Positions 35,894-43,859 of a stretch of DNA of 64,000 nucleotides are shown one piece after another. The notes beneath the pieces are model-generated. The model was not told where the DNA came from, did no database searches, and saw only the letters and a list, made by a program, of their open reading frames with translations. Each line of letters opens with the position of its first letter. Positions within the stretch are counted from its first letter, which is position 1. Position numbers and translations under genes: made by a program. The stretch covers positions 2,666,001 through 2,730,000 of the forward strand of contig NZ_JAYRJY010000001.1 in NCBI RefSeq assembly GCF_041906005.1, read 5' to 3'. This DNA comes from Ferrovibrio sp041906005. GTDB taxonomy: Bacteria; Pseudomonadota; Alphaproteobacteria; Ferrovibrionales; Ferrovibrionaceae.

Positions 35894-36790
35894 TCACCGC
35901 CCGAAAATCTCGTCGCGGCGGTAGCCCTGCGCATAGAGCAGCGCGGTGAGATCGCCGTGGCGGATGTTGAAGCGGGCTGCTTCCTGCACCTTCGGCTTGG
36001 CATGGAAGGCAATGCCCAGGCCCGCCGCGCCCAGCATCGCGAGGTCGTTGGCGCCGTCGCCCACCGCAATGCAGTCTTCCGTGCCGATGCCTTTCTCGCG
36101 CGCCACGCGCTGCAGGGCCTCCAGCTTGGCCTCGCGGCCGAGGATCGGCTCACGGATGCCGGCGATGGCGTCGTTTTCCAGGATCAGGTGGTTGGCCTGC
36201 TGTTCGTCGAAGCCGAGCTGCTGCGCAATCGGCTGCGTGTAGTAGTCGAAGCCGCCCGAGACCAGCGCGCAATGCACGCCATTCTGCTTCAGCGTGGCGA
36301 CCAGCGCGGCGGCGCCGGGCATCAGCTTGATGCGCTCGGCGGCCTTGTCGAGCAGGCTGGCCGGCTGGCCGCGCAAAAGGCCCACGCGCTCACGGATCGC
36401 TTCGTAGAAATCGAGTTCGCCATTCATGGCGCGGCGGGTGATCTCGGCCACGCGATCGCCGATATCGGCGAGGAAGGCGATCTCGTCCAGCATCTCGTTG
36501 CGGATGATGGTCGACTCCATATCGGCCACCAGCGCCTTTTTGCGCCGATTCTCCGGGCGCATCACCAGCACGTCCACCGGCGTGGCGCGCAGCGCGGTGC
36601 GGGCGGCCCTGGCGGCCTCGTCGGGCGCCACGTTGTCGAAGGGGATGTCGCAGGCGATGCCGGGTTCCAGCCAGTCGGCGGGACCGACCTTGCCGCGGGC
36701 CAGGGCGAGGGCGTCGCGCACGGCATTCGCCACCCGGGGCGTCAGCACGGCATTGTGGGGCGCGGTGATCAGGGTGAGAATGTTTTGCAT
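35894..36790 (-). CDS. serB: Phosphoserine phosphatase
   Basis: Hydrolyses phosphoserine to serine, the last step of the pathway begun by serA and serC. The 298-residue protein has an N-terminal regulatory-type domain (1-80) and a HAD phosphatase core. The nucleophile motif is VADMESTII, with Asp90 as nucleophile and Glu92 where DxD enzymes have Asp. Further HAD motifs are LVSGGFDYYTQP (motif II), the Lys in GREAKLEAL and GDGANDLAMLG (motif III and acidic pair). Its end faces the REP-like pair. Confidence 0.94.
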   Translation of the reverse strand: MQNILTLITAPHNAVLTPRVANAVRDALALARGKVGPADWLEPGIACDIPFDNVAPDEAARAARTALRATPVDVLVMRPENRRKKALVADMESTIIRNEMLDEIAFLADIGDRVAEITRRAMNGELDFYEAIRERVGLLRGQPASLLDKAAERIKLMPGAAALVATLKQNGVHCALVSGGFDYYTQPIAQQLGFDEQQANHLILENDAIAGIREPILGREAKLEALQRVAREKGIGTEDCIAVGDGANDLAMLGAAGLGIAFHAKPKVQEAARFNIRHGDLTALLYAQGYRRDEIFGR

Positions 36791-36863
36791 CCGCCTGTTC
36801 TAGGGCTGTAGAAGGGGCGGCGCAACCCGCCCTTCATGTCATCCGCCCGCCATCCCGCCCGTC

Positions 36864-37838
36864 ATGGATACCCGTCACCCCCCCGTCATCCTGCTCGCCG
36901 GCCCCACCGCCAGCGGCAAGTCGGCGCTTGGCCTCAGCCTGGCCGAGAAAATCGGCGGCACGGTGATCAATGCCGACAGCATGCAGGTCTACCGCGACCT
37001 GCGCATCCTCACCGCCCGGCCGACCGACGAGGAAATGGCCCGGGTGCCGCACCGGCTCTATGGCGTGCTGGATGGTGCGGTGCACGGCACGGCGGCCCTG
37101 TGGCGTGAGATGGCGCTGGATGCCATTGGAGAAGCGATCAGCGCTGGCCGGCTGCCCATCCTGCTGGGTGGCACGGGATTGTATCTGAAGGCGCTGACCG
37201 AAGGGCTGGTCGACCTGCCGCCGATCCCGGAGGAAGCGCGCAACGAAGCGCGGCAGCGGCTTGAGCGGGATGGCCCCGCCGGCCTGCATGCCGCGCTGGC
37301 CGCCATCGATCCGGCCATGGCCGGCCGGCTGAAGCCCGGCGACAGTCAGCGGCTGGTGCGGGCCTACGAGGTGAGGATCGGCACCGGACGCTCCCTTGCC
37401 GAATGGCAGGCCGGTTCGGCGGCGCCGCCTTTGCCCAATCCGGTCTATCGCCTGCTGCTGCGGCCACCCCGGGCGGCGCTCTATGCCCGGATCGACCGGC
37501 GCTTTGAGGCGATGATCAAGGCCGGCGCACTGGACGAGGCGCAGGCCTTCCGGGGCCGCAGTGACGTGCCGGCCGATGCCCCGATCCGCAAGGCCCATGG
37601 ATTACCTGAGTTGATTCAATATCTTGAGGGAAAAATCAGTCTCGACGAGGCGATCCGGATCGGCCAGCTCAACACCCGCCATTACGCCAAGCGGCAGACC
37701 ACCTGGTTCCGGCATCAGTTCCCAGCCGACCGGGTTGTGGAAAATGATGTTTCCGGGCAAGAAAATTTCAACCCAGAGGCAGAAATCTTTCCAAACATTG
37801 TGGAATACCTATTGACCGTGCGCGGAGGGGCCGTTTAG
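36864..37838 (+). CDS. miaA: tRNA dimethylallyltransferase
   Basis: Adds the dimethylallyl group to N6 of A37 in tRNAs reading UNN codons. The 324-residue protein has the P-loop AGPTASGKSALGLSLAE (about 13-29), DSMQVYRDL, LLGGTGLYLKAL, and the tRNA-binding end NTRHYAKRQTTWFRHQ. The start ATG 36864 lies 73 nt from the divergent serB start. Its stop codon lies inside a hairpin that may form part of the ilvB leader. Confidence 0.95.
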   Translation: MDTRHPPVILLAGPTASGKSALGLSLAEKIGGTVINADSMQVYRDLRILTARPTDEEMARVPHRLYGVLDGAVHGTAALWREMALDAIGEAISAGRLPILLGGTGLYLKALTEGLVDLPPIPEEARNEARQRLERDGPAGLHAALAAIDPAMAGRLKPGDSQRLVRAYEVRIGTGRSLAEWQAGSAAPPLPNPVYRLLLRPPRAALYARIDRRFEAMIKAGALDEAQAFRGRSDVPADAPIRKAHGLPELIQYLEGKISLDEAIRIGQLNTRHYAKRQTTWFRHQFPADRVVENDVSGQENFNPEAEIFPNIVEYLLTVRGGAV

Positions 37839-37885
37839 GTTGGCGCGCTTTTAAACGGCCGGAGCGCCTATGTTCCGGCCGATTT
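37829..37885 (+). promoter_or_regulatory. Two mutually exclusive hairpins before ilvB (attenuator-like)
   Basis: Hairpin 1 pairs GGCCGTTTA (37829-37837) with TAAACGGCC (37852-37860). Hairpin 2 pairs CGGCCGGA (37856-37863) with TCCGGCCG (37874-37881) and is followed by ATTTT. The two share CGGCC at 37856-37860, so only one can form at a time. Hairpin 1 includes the miaA stop, so ribosomes finishing miaA would disrupt it and favour hairpin 2. No leader peptide was found. Confidence 0.4.
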
Positions 37886-37919
37886 TCGTCTCCCGCAGCA
37901 GGTTTTCAGGGGAAGAGTG

Positions 37920-39710
37920 ATGCAGTCCGGAGCGCAGGCCGCGCCGACCCAGCAAATGAGCGGCGCCGAAATCGTGATCAAGGCCCTGATCGATCAGGGC
38001 GTCGAGGTCGTATTCGGCTATCCGGGCGGCGCCGTCCTTCCCATCTATGACGCGCTGTTCAAGCAGAACGCCATCCGTCACATCCTGGTGCGGCACGAGC
38101 AGGGTGCGGTTCACGCGGCGGAAGGTTATGCCCGCTCCACCGGCAAACCCGGCGTGGTGCTGGTCACCTCGGGGCCCGGCGCCACCAACGCCGTGACCGG
38201 TCTGACCGATGCGCTGCTGGATTCGATTCCGCTGATCTGCCTGACCGGTCAGGTCGCCACCCATCTGGTCGGCACCGATGCTTTCCAGGAATGCGACACC
38301 ACCGGCATCACCCGGCCATGCACCAAGCATAATTACCTGGTGAAGAACGTCGACGATCTTGCCCGTGTGGTGCACGAGGCTTTCTATGTCGCCACCAACG
38401 GCCGGCCCGGCCCGGTGGTGATCGACCTGCCCAAGGACGTGCAGGTCGCGCCGGGGCGTTACACCGCCAAGGACAATATCCGCCACAAGACCTATCGCCC
38501 GCGCGTGGATGGCGACGAGGCCAAGATCAAGGAAACCGTCGCGCTGATGGCCGCGGCCGAACGCCCGATCTTCTATACCGGGGGCGGCATCATCAATGCC
38601 GGTCCGCGCGCGTCCGAGCTGCTGCGTGAATTCGTCAAGCTGACCGGTTTCCCGATCACCAACACGCTGATGGGGCTGGGCGGCTATCCCGCCACCGACA
38701 AGCAGTTCCTCGGCATGCTGGGCATGCATGGCACCTGGGAAGCCAACCACGCCATGCACGATTGCGACGTGATGATCGCCATCGGCGCCCGTTTCGATGA
38801 CCGTATCACCGGCCGTCTGAACGCCTTCTCGCCGGGATCGAAGAAGATTCATGTCGATATAGACCCGTCTTCGCATAACAAGACCGTGAATTGCGATATC
38901 GCCATCGTCGGCGATGCCTGCCGCGTGCTGGAACAGATGATCGCGGCCTGGAAGCAGGGTGGTTACAAGCCGAAGCAGAAGGCGCTCGACAAATGGTGGG
39001 CGCAGATCGACCAGTGGCGCGCCCGCGACTGCCTGAAGTTCAAGCAGGACGACAAGATCATCAAGCCGCAATATGCCATCCAGCGGCTTTATGAATTGAC
39101 CAAGGATCGCGATACCTTCATCACCACCGAAGTCGGCCAGCACCAGATGTGGGCCGCCCAGTTCTACAAGTTCGACAAGCCGAACCGCTGGATGACCTCG
39201 GGTGGTCTGGGCACCATGGGCTATGGCCTGCCTGCCGCCATCGGCGTGCAGCTCGGCCATCCTGGCAAGCTGGTGGTGGATATTGCCGGCGAGGCTTCGA
39301 TCCTGATGAACATTCAGGAGCTGGGTACGGCGGCGCAGTTCCGCCTGCCGGTTAAGGTGTTCATCCTCAACAACGAATACATGGGCATGGTGCGCCAGTG
39401 GCAGCAACTGCTGCATGGTGGCCGCTACTCGCAGAGCTATTCGGAATCGCTGCCTGATTTCGTCAAGCTGGCCGAGGCTTTCCATTGCACCGGCCTGCGC
39501 TGCACCAGCCCGGCCGACCTCGACGGCGTGATCAAGGAGATGATTGCCATTGATGGCCCGGTGGTGGTGGATGTCGCCGTCGACAAGGCGGAGAACTGCT
39601 TCCCGATGGTGCCCTCGGGCGCCGCGCATAACGAGATGATCCTGGCTGACGACAAGCCGGCTGACCCCAACAATGCCACCGTCAGCGAAGACGGCATGGC
39701 CCTGGTCTGA
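37920..39710 (+). CDS. ilvB: Acetolactate synthase large (catalytic) subunit
   Basis: A ThDP- and FAD-dependent enzyme condensing pyruvate to acetolactate or acetohydroxybutyrate, the first common step of branched-chain amino acid synthesis. The 596-residue protein shows VEVVFGYPGGAVLPIYDAL and the catalytic Glu in RHEQGAVHAAEGYAR. The ThDP/Mg motif runs from DIAGEASILMNIQEL to NNEYMGMVRQWQ. The motif reads GEAS where GDGS/GDAS is usual, a mild variation. GTG 37917 and ATG 37920 are adjacent starts; ATG is preferred. ilvN and ilvC follow on the same strand. Confidence 0.96.
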   Translation: MQSGAQAAPTQQMSGAEIVIKALIDQGVEVVFGYPGGAVLPIYDALFKQNAIRHILVRHEQGAVHAAEGYARSTGKPGVVLVTSGPGATNAVTGLTDALLDSIPLICLTGQVATHLVGTDAFQECDTTGITRPCTKHNYLVKNVDDLARVVHEAFYVATNGRPGPVVIDLPKDVQVAPGRYTAKDNIRHKTYRPRVDGDEAKIKETVALMAAAERPIFYTGGGIINAGPRASELLREFVKLTGFPITNTLMGLGGYPATDKQFLGMLGMHGTWEANHAMHDCDVMIAIGARFDDRITGRLNAFSPGSKKIHVDIDPSSHNKTVNCDIAIVGDACRVLEQMIAAWKQGGYKPKQKALDKWWAQIDQWRARDCLKFKQDDKIIKPQYAIQRLYELTKDRDTFITTEVGQHQMWAAQFYKFDKPNRWMTSGGLGTMGYGLPAAIGVQLGHPGKLVVDIAGEASILMNIQELGTAAQFRLPVKVFILNNEYMGMVRQWQQLLHGGRYSQSYSESLPDFVKLAEAFHCTGLRCTSPADLDGVIKEMIAIDGPVVVDVAVDKAENCFPMVPSGAAHNEMILADDKPADPNNATVSEDGMALV

Positions 39711-39741
39711 TCGCCGGATAACGAAAAGAGAGTTCCGTCCC

Positions 39742-40257
39742 ATGCCTGCGCCGCAGCAGCCGATCCAGTCCCATATCCTCTCCGTGCTGGTGGATAACGA
39801 ACCCGGCATTCTCGCCCGCGTGGTCGGCCTGTTCTCGGGCCGTGGCTACAATATCGAGAGTCTCACCGTGGCCGAGGTCTCGGATGCAGCACACTTGTCG
39901 CGCATCACGGTGGTCACCTCCGGCCCTGCCCAGGTGATCGACCAGATCAAGGCCCAGCTCGGCCGTCTCGTGCCGGTGCACAGCGTGCACGACCTGACCG
40001 TGGAAGGCCCGCATGTGGCGCGCGAACTGGCGCTGATCAAGGTGGCCGGCACTGGCGAGAAGCGCGTGGAATCCCTGCGCATCGCTGATATTTTCCGCGC
40101 CCGCGCGGTCGATTCCACCATCGAGTCCTTCATCTTCGAGTTGACCGGCGCGCCCGAGAAGATCACGGCCTTCATCGAACTGATGAAACCGCTGGGTCTG
40201 ATCGACGTGTCGCGTACCGGCGTGGTGGCGATCAGCCGCGGGCCGAAACCTCTCTGA
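39742..40257 (+). CDS. ilvN: Acetolactate synthase small (regulatory) subunit
   Basis: A 171-residue regulatory subunit of the IlvN/IlvH family. The N-terminal ACT domain reads HILSVLVDNEPGILARVVGL and FSGRGYNIESLTVAEVSD, the normal site of valine feedback. A second conserved domain follows (RELALIKVAGTGEKR, then SFIFELTGAPEKI). ATG 39742 gives the usual N-terminus; an earlier in-frame start lies inside ilvB. It is 31 nt downstream of ilvB and 41 nt upstream of ilvC, forming an ilvBNC unit. Confidence 0.96.
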   Translation: MPAPQQPIQSHILSVLVDNEPGILARVVGLFSGRGYNIESLTVAEVSDAAHLSRITVVTSGPAQVIDQIKAQLGRLVPVHSVHDLTVEGPHVARELALIKVAGTGEKRVESLRIADIFRARAVDSTIESFIFELTGAPEKITAFIELMKPLGLIDVSRTGVVAISRGPKPL

Positions 40258-40298
40258 ACGATTCCATAAACAACGACGCAGTCCCGAGGAGAAATATC

Positions 40299-41321
40299 AT
40301 GCGCGTTTACTACGACCGCGATGCGGACCTGAACCTGATCAAGGGCAAGAAGGTTGTCATCGTCGGCTATGGCAGCCAGGGCCATGCCCATGCGATGAAC
40401 CTGAAGGACAGCGGCGTGAAGAATATCGCCGTCGCCCTGCGCAAGGGCTCGGCCGGCGTGAAGAAGGCTGAAGAGGCCGGCTTCAAGGTTATGACACCCA
40501 CCGAGGCCGCCAAGTGGGCCGACGTCGTCATGGTGCTGACCCCCGATGAGGGCCAGGCCGACCTGTGGAACAACGACCTCAAGGACAACATGAAGGAAGG
40601 CGCCGCGCTTGCCTTCGCTCATGGCCTGAACATCCACTTCAACCTGATTGAGCCGCGCAAGGACCTCGACGTGTTCATGATCGCGCCGAAGGGCCCGGGT
40701 CACACGGTGCGTTCGGAATACCTGAAGGGTGGCGGTGTGCCGTCGCTGGTCGCCGTGCACCAGAACGCCTCGGGCAACGCGCTCGAAATCGCGCTGTCCT
40801 ACGCCTCGGCCAATGGCGGCGGCAAGGCCGGCATCATCGAGACCACTTTCCGCGAGGAATGCGAGACCGATCTGTTCGGCGAGCAGGCCGTGCTGTGCGG
40901 CGGTCTGGTCGAGCTGATCAAGGCCGGTTACGAGACGCTGGTGGAAGCCGGCTACGCGCCCGAGATGGCCTATTTCGAGTGCCTGCATGAAGTGAAGCTG
41001 ATCGTCGACCTGATCTACGAAGGCGGCATCGCCAACATGAACTACTCGATCTCGAACACGGCCGAGTATGGCGAGTACGTCACCGGCCCGCGCATTATCA
41101 CCCCGGAAACCAAGGCCGAGATGAAGCGCGTTCTGGACGATATCCAGTCGGGCCGTTTCACCCGCAACTGGATGCTGGAAAACAAGGTGAACCAGACCTC
41201 GTTCAAGGCTACCCGCGCTAAGATGGCCGCGCATCCGATCGAGGAAGTGGGCGCCAAGCTGCGCGCCATGATGCCGTGGATTTCGAAGAACAAGCTGGTC
41301 GACAAGGCCCGCAGCAACTAA
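40299..41321 (+). CDS. ilvC: Ketol-acid reductoisomerase (class I)
   Basis: Isomerises and reduces acetolactate with NADPH and Mg2+. The 340-residue length is that of the short class I form. The Rossmann motif is VVIVGYGSQGHAHAMNLKDS (about 17-36). The C-terminal knotted domain holds the metal ligands in ETTFREECETDLFGEQ and the second ligand set in EMAYFECLHEVKLI. GAGGAG precedes ATG 40299. A strong terminator ends the ilvBNC unit. Confidence 0.97.
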   Translation: MRVYYDRDADLNLIKGKKVVIVGYGSQGHAHAMNLKDSGVKNIAVALRKGSAGVKKAEEAGFKVMTPTEAAKWADVVMVLTPDEGQADLWNNDLKDNMKEGAALAFAHGLNIHFNLIEPRKDLDVFMIAPKGPGHTVRSEYLKGGGVPSLVAVHQNASGNALEIALSYASANGGGKAGIIETTFREECETDLFGEQAVLCGGLVELIKAGYETLVEAGYAPEMAYFECLHEVKLIVDLIYEGGIANMNYSISNTAEYGEYVTGPRIITPETKAEMKRVLDDIQSGRFTRNWMLENKVNQTSFKATRAKMAAHPIEEVGAKLRAMMPWISKNKLVDKARSN

Positions 41322-41358
41322 AGGATCGCAAACTAAGTCTGCGACAACGTTGCGTCAG

Positions 41359-41389
41359 CGGCCGCCGGAGCGATCCGGCGGCCGTTTTT
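41359..41389 (+). terminator. Terminator after ilvC
   Basis: A perfect 10-bp stem CGGCCGCCGG / CCGGCGGCCG, loop AGCGAT, then T5. Confidence 0.92.
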
Positions 41390-41446
41390 CTTTGTGACCG
41401 CGCCGGCGCTTTGCCTATGATCGCCGCATAAGCAGGAGGAAACGAT

Positions 41447-42628
41447 ATGGCAAAGGTACTGGTCGCCGGCGTGGGCATGATCCCGTTCGCCAAGCCGGGC
41501 AGCAGCAAATCCTATGGCGAGATGGGCGCCGAGGCCGGCCAACTCGCGCTCAAGGATGCCGGCATCGGCTATGATGCCGTGCAGCAGGCCTATGCGGGCT
41601 ATGTCTATGGCGACAGCACCTGCGGCCAGAAGGCGCTCTACCGCATTGGCATGACCGGCATCCCGGTCGTCAACGTCAACAACAATTGCTCGACCGGTTC
41701 CACGGTGCTGTTCCTGGCGCGGCAGGCGATCCAGAGCGGCGCGGCCGATTGCGTGCTGGCGCTGGGGTTCGAGCAGATGAAGCCCGGCGCTCTGGGCTCG
41801 GTCTATGTCGATCGCCCCAGCCCGTTTGAGGATTTCGACACGGTCTGCGACGAGATCGTCGGCATGCCCGATGTGCCGCTGGCCCTGCGCTATTTCGGCG
41901 GCGCGGGTCTCAGCCACATGCAGAAATACGGCACCAAACTGGAAACCTTTGCCCGCATCCGTGCCAAGGCCAGCCGCCATGCCAGGAACAACCCGCTCGC
42001 CCTGTTCCGCCAGGAGGTCAGCGTCGAGGACGTGATGCAGGCACAGGCGATCTGGCCGGGTGTGATGACACGCCTGATGGCCTGCCCGCCCACCTGTGGC
42101 GCGGCGGCGGCCCTGCTGGTCTCGGATTCATTCGCGGCCAGGCACGGCCTGCGTCGTGACGTTGAAATCGCCGCACAGGCGATGACGACCGATTATCCCT
42201 CCACCTTCGAGGCGCGTGACATGATGCAGCTGGTCGGCGCCGATATGAGCCGGGCAGCGGCCGACAAGGTCTATGAACAGGCCGGTATTGGTGCAGAGGA
42301 TTTGGATGTCGTGGAGTTGCATGACTGCTTCGCCCATAACGAACTGATCACCTATGAGGCGCTTGGCCTGTGCGGCCAGGGCGGCGCCGAGGGTTTCGTG
42401 CAGGATGGCGATAACACCTATGGTGGCCGGGTCGTCACCAATCCTTCCGGTGGGCTGCTCTCCAAGGGCCATCCGCTTGGCGCCACTGGCCTGGCGCAAT
42501 GCTACGAGCTGACGCATCAATTGCGCGGCACGGCCGAAGCACGGCAGGTGGAAGGGGCCCGTGTGGCCCTGCAACATAATCTGGGGCTCGGCGGTGCCTG
42601 CGTGGTGACGCTGTATCGGCAGGCGTGA
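41447..42628 (+). CDS. SCP-x-type thiolase (lipid-transfer protein/acetyl-CoA acetyltransferase family)
   Basis: A 393-residue thiolase-fold protein of the SCP-x/lipid-transfer subgroup. The nucleophile is Cys81 in NVNNNCSTGST. The other catalytic blocks are ELHDCFAHNE, SKGHPLGATG with its His, and the C-terminal GLGGACVVTLY with the second Cys. Members cleave or condense 3-oxoacyl-CoAs, often branched or sterol-derived. GGAGG lies 8 nt before ATG 41447. The next gene, a PhyH-like dioxygenase, is 79 nt downstream on the same strand and may share its pathway, since both families handle branched or sterol-like acyl groups. Confidence 0.88.
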   Translation: MAKVLVAGVGMIPFAKPGSSKSYGEMGAEAGQLALKDAGIGYDAVQQAYAGYVYGDSTCGQKALYRIGMTGIPVVNVNNNCSTGSTVLFLARQAIQSGAADCVLALGFEQMKPGALGSVYVDRPSPFEDFDTVCDEIVGMPDVPLALRYFGGAGLSHMQKYGTKLETFARIRAKASRHARNNPLALFRQEVSVEDVMQAQAIWPGVMTRLMACPPTCGAAAALLVSDSFAARHGLRRDVEIAAQAMTTDYPSTFEARDMMQLVGADMSRAAADKVYEQAGIGAEDLDVVELHDCFAHNELITYEALGLCGQGGAEGFVQDGDNTYGGRVVTNPSGGLLSKGHPLGATGLAQCYELTHQLRGTAEARQVEGARVALQHNLGLGGACVVTLYRQA

Positions 42629-42707
42629 TGGGGTGTCGCGGCACAAGCCGCTGGCAAGCAGTGGGTGCTTGGCGTAGGCTGGGCTAACAACCCTGGTTGC
42701 GCTACCC

Positions 42708-43601
42708 ATGACCGATACCGCCATTCCGCCAGCCGATGGCACGATGTTGAGTCTTGCCCGGGACATGACCCGTGAAGCCTTCTGGCGTGGGACATTCCCC
42801 GAGCTCAGCATCCGCGAGCGCCTGAAGGGCACGTTCAGGATCCAGTCGCTGCGCAACGAGCCGGCCATGCTGGCGGCGGAAAGAATGAAGCTGGAGGGCT
42901 ACTTCCAGGAACGCGACGAGGAACTGGTCGACCTCACCGGCCGCCTCTCGCGTGCCGTCGAACGCTGCGTCGCGCTGAACATCCCGCCGGTGTTCATGTT
43001 CCTCTTCGACGAGGCCTGGGCCGCGTTTTACCGCCAGCATCAGTTGATCGCGATGTTTCTGGGGTCCGATTACCAGGTCATGCCGGATTTCTGGGTCTGG
43101 CATGTCGATCCCCGTGCCGGCCAGGCCGGCTGGCGGCCACATCGCGACAAGGGCCGCAGAGCCCTGGCGGCCGATGGTTCGCCGCTGTCGCTGACGATGT
43201 GGGTACCGCTGAGCGAGGCGTCGCCGCTCAATGGCTGCATGTATATCCTGCCGGCGAACCGCGATCCGGTTTACGGCACGGCCGATGAAGGTGCCCTGCA
43301 GGTCGATTACCAGTCGATCCGTGCCCTGCCGGGTCAGCCGGGCGACTTCTTCATCTGGAACCAGGCCGTGCTGCATTGGGGTGCGCAATCTAGCCCCTTC
43401 GCCGAGAAGCCGCGCATGAGCATGGCGCTGGAATTCCAGCGCGGCGACATCGCCCCGTTCAATACCCCGTTGCTGGGGACCATGCCGCTGCTGAGCTTCG
43501 AAAACCGGCTGAGGCTGGTCGCCAAGCAAATCCTTCAATATGCGCACATGTATCCGCTGCCGCGGGAGATGCAGGCCCTGGCCGAGCAGGTCCTGGCCTA
43601 G
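42708..43601 (+). CDS. PhyH-like Fe(II)/2-oxoglutarate dioxygenase family protein
   Basis: A 297-residue protein with the facial-triad signature of non-heme iron dioxygenases: His145 and Asp147 in WRPHRDKGR, His223 in VLHWGAQSS, and Arg236 (KPRMSMALEF) for the 2-oxoglutarate carboxylate. The middle segment LTMWVPLSEASPLNGCMYIL and LPGQPGDFFIWN are typical of the PhyH fold. The first 90 residues are helical and lack a match I recognise. Oxidation of an acyl-CoA or small natural product is possible; the substrate is unknown. Confidence 0.8.
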   Translation: MTDTAIPPADGTMLSLARDMTREAFWRGTFPELSIRERLKGTFRIQSLRNEPAMLAAERMKLEGYFQERDEELVDLTGRLSRAVERCVALNIPPVFMFLFDEAWAAFYRQHQLIAMFLGSDYQVMPDFWVWHVDPRAGQAGWRPHRDKGRRALAADGSPLSLTMWVPLSEASPLNGCMYILPANRDPVYGTADEGALQVDYQSIRALPGQPGDFFIWNQAVLHWGAQSSPFAEKPRMSMALEFQRGDIAPFNTPLLGTMPLLSFENRLRLVAKQILQYAHMYPLPREMQALAEQVLA

Positions 43602-43639
43602 CCAGGTGGGGCGGGTCCGCCCAAATAATGCCGTTTTTT
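43592..43639 (+). terminator. Possible weak terminator after the PhyH-like gene
   Basis: Two consecutive hairpins, CCTGGC-CTA-GCCAGG over the stop codon and GGGCGG-GT-CCGCCC, then a T6 run 11 nt later. The distance to the T run makes it a weak candidate. Confidence 0.3.
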
Positions 43640-43747
43640 CAACCTATTGGAGAAATTTCCCGGTAATTCGGGGAATTCACCGACTATTAAGCATGCTGGC
43701 CCAGAGTGTAGGCGTTAAGTCCATGTCCCGGCGAAACTTTTCGCCCT

Positions 43748-43777
43748 TTGATCGAATTGGGCCGAAGCGTGTACACT
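43748..43777 (+). promoter_or_regulatory. Putative leuA promoter
   Basis: TTGATC, an 18-nt spacer, then TACACT, about 83 nt upstream of leuA. The rest of the 258-nt gap before leuA (43602-43859) holds the hairpin at 43816 and no convincing leader peptide. Confidence 0.5.
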
Positions 43778-43815
43778 ATGGTTAAAGCACGGAAACTGCG
43801 GCAGAATCGGACCAC

Positions 43816-43835
43816 CCGGCGGAAGCTTCTGCCGG
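43816..43835 (+). repeat. Hairpin in the leuA leader
   Basis: CCGGCGGAAGCTTCTGCCGG is a near-perfect 20-nt palindrome (one G-U pair) 25 nt before the leuA start. There is no T run, so it is not a terminator. It could affect translation or be an operator. Confidence 0.4.
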
Positions 43836-43859
43836 ATTGCCCGATGAGGGACATGTGAC

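Noticed and set aside
43778..43858. Short frame before leuA considered as a leader peptide
   Set aside because: It starts directly after the -10 element, upstream of any plausible transcription start, and has no run of leucine codons.
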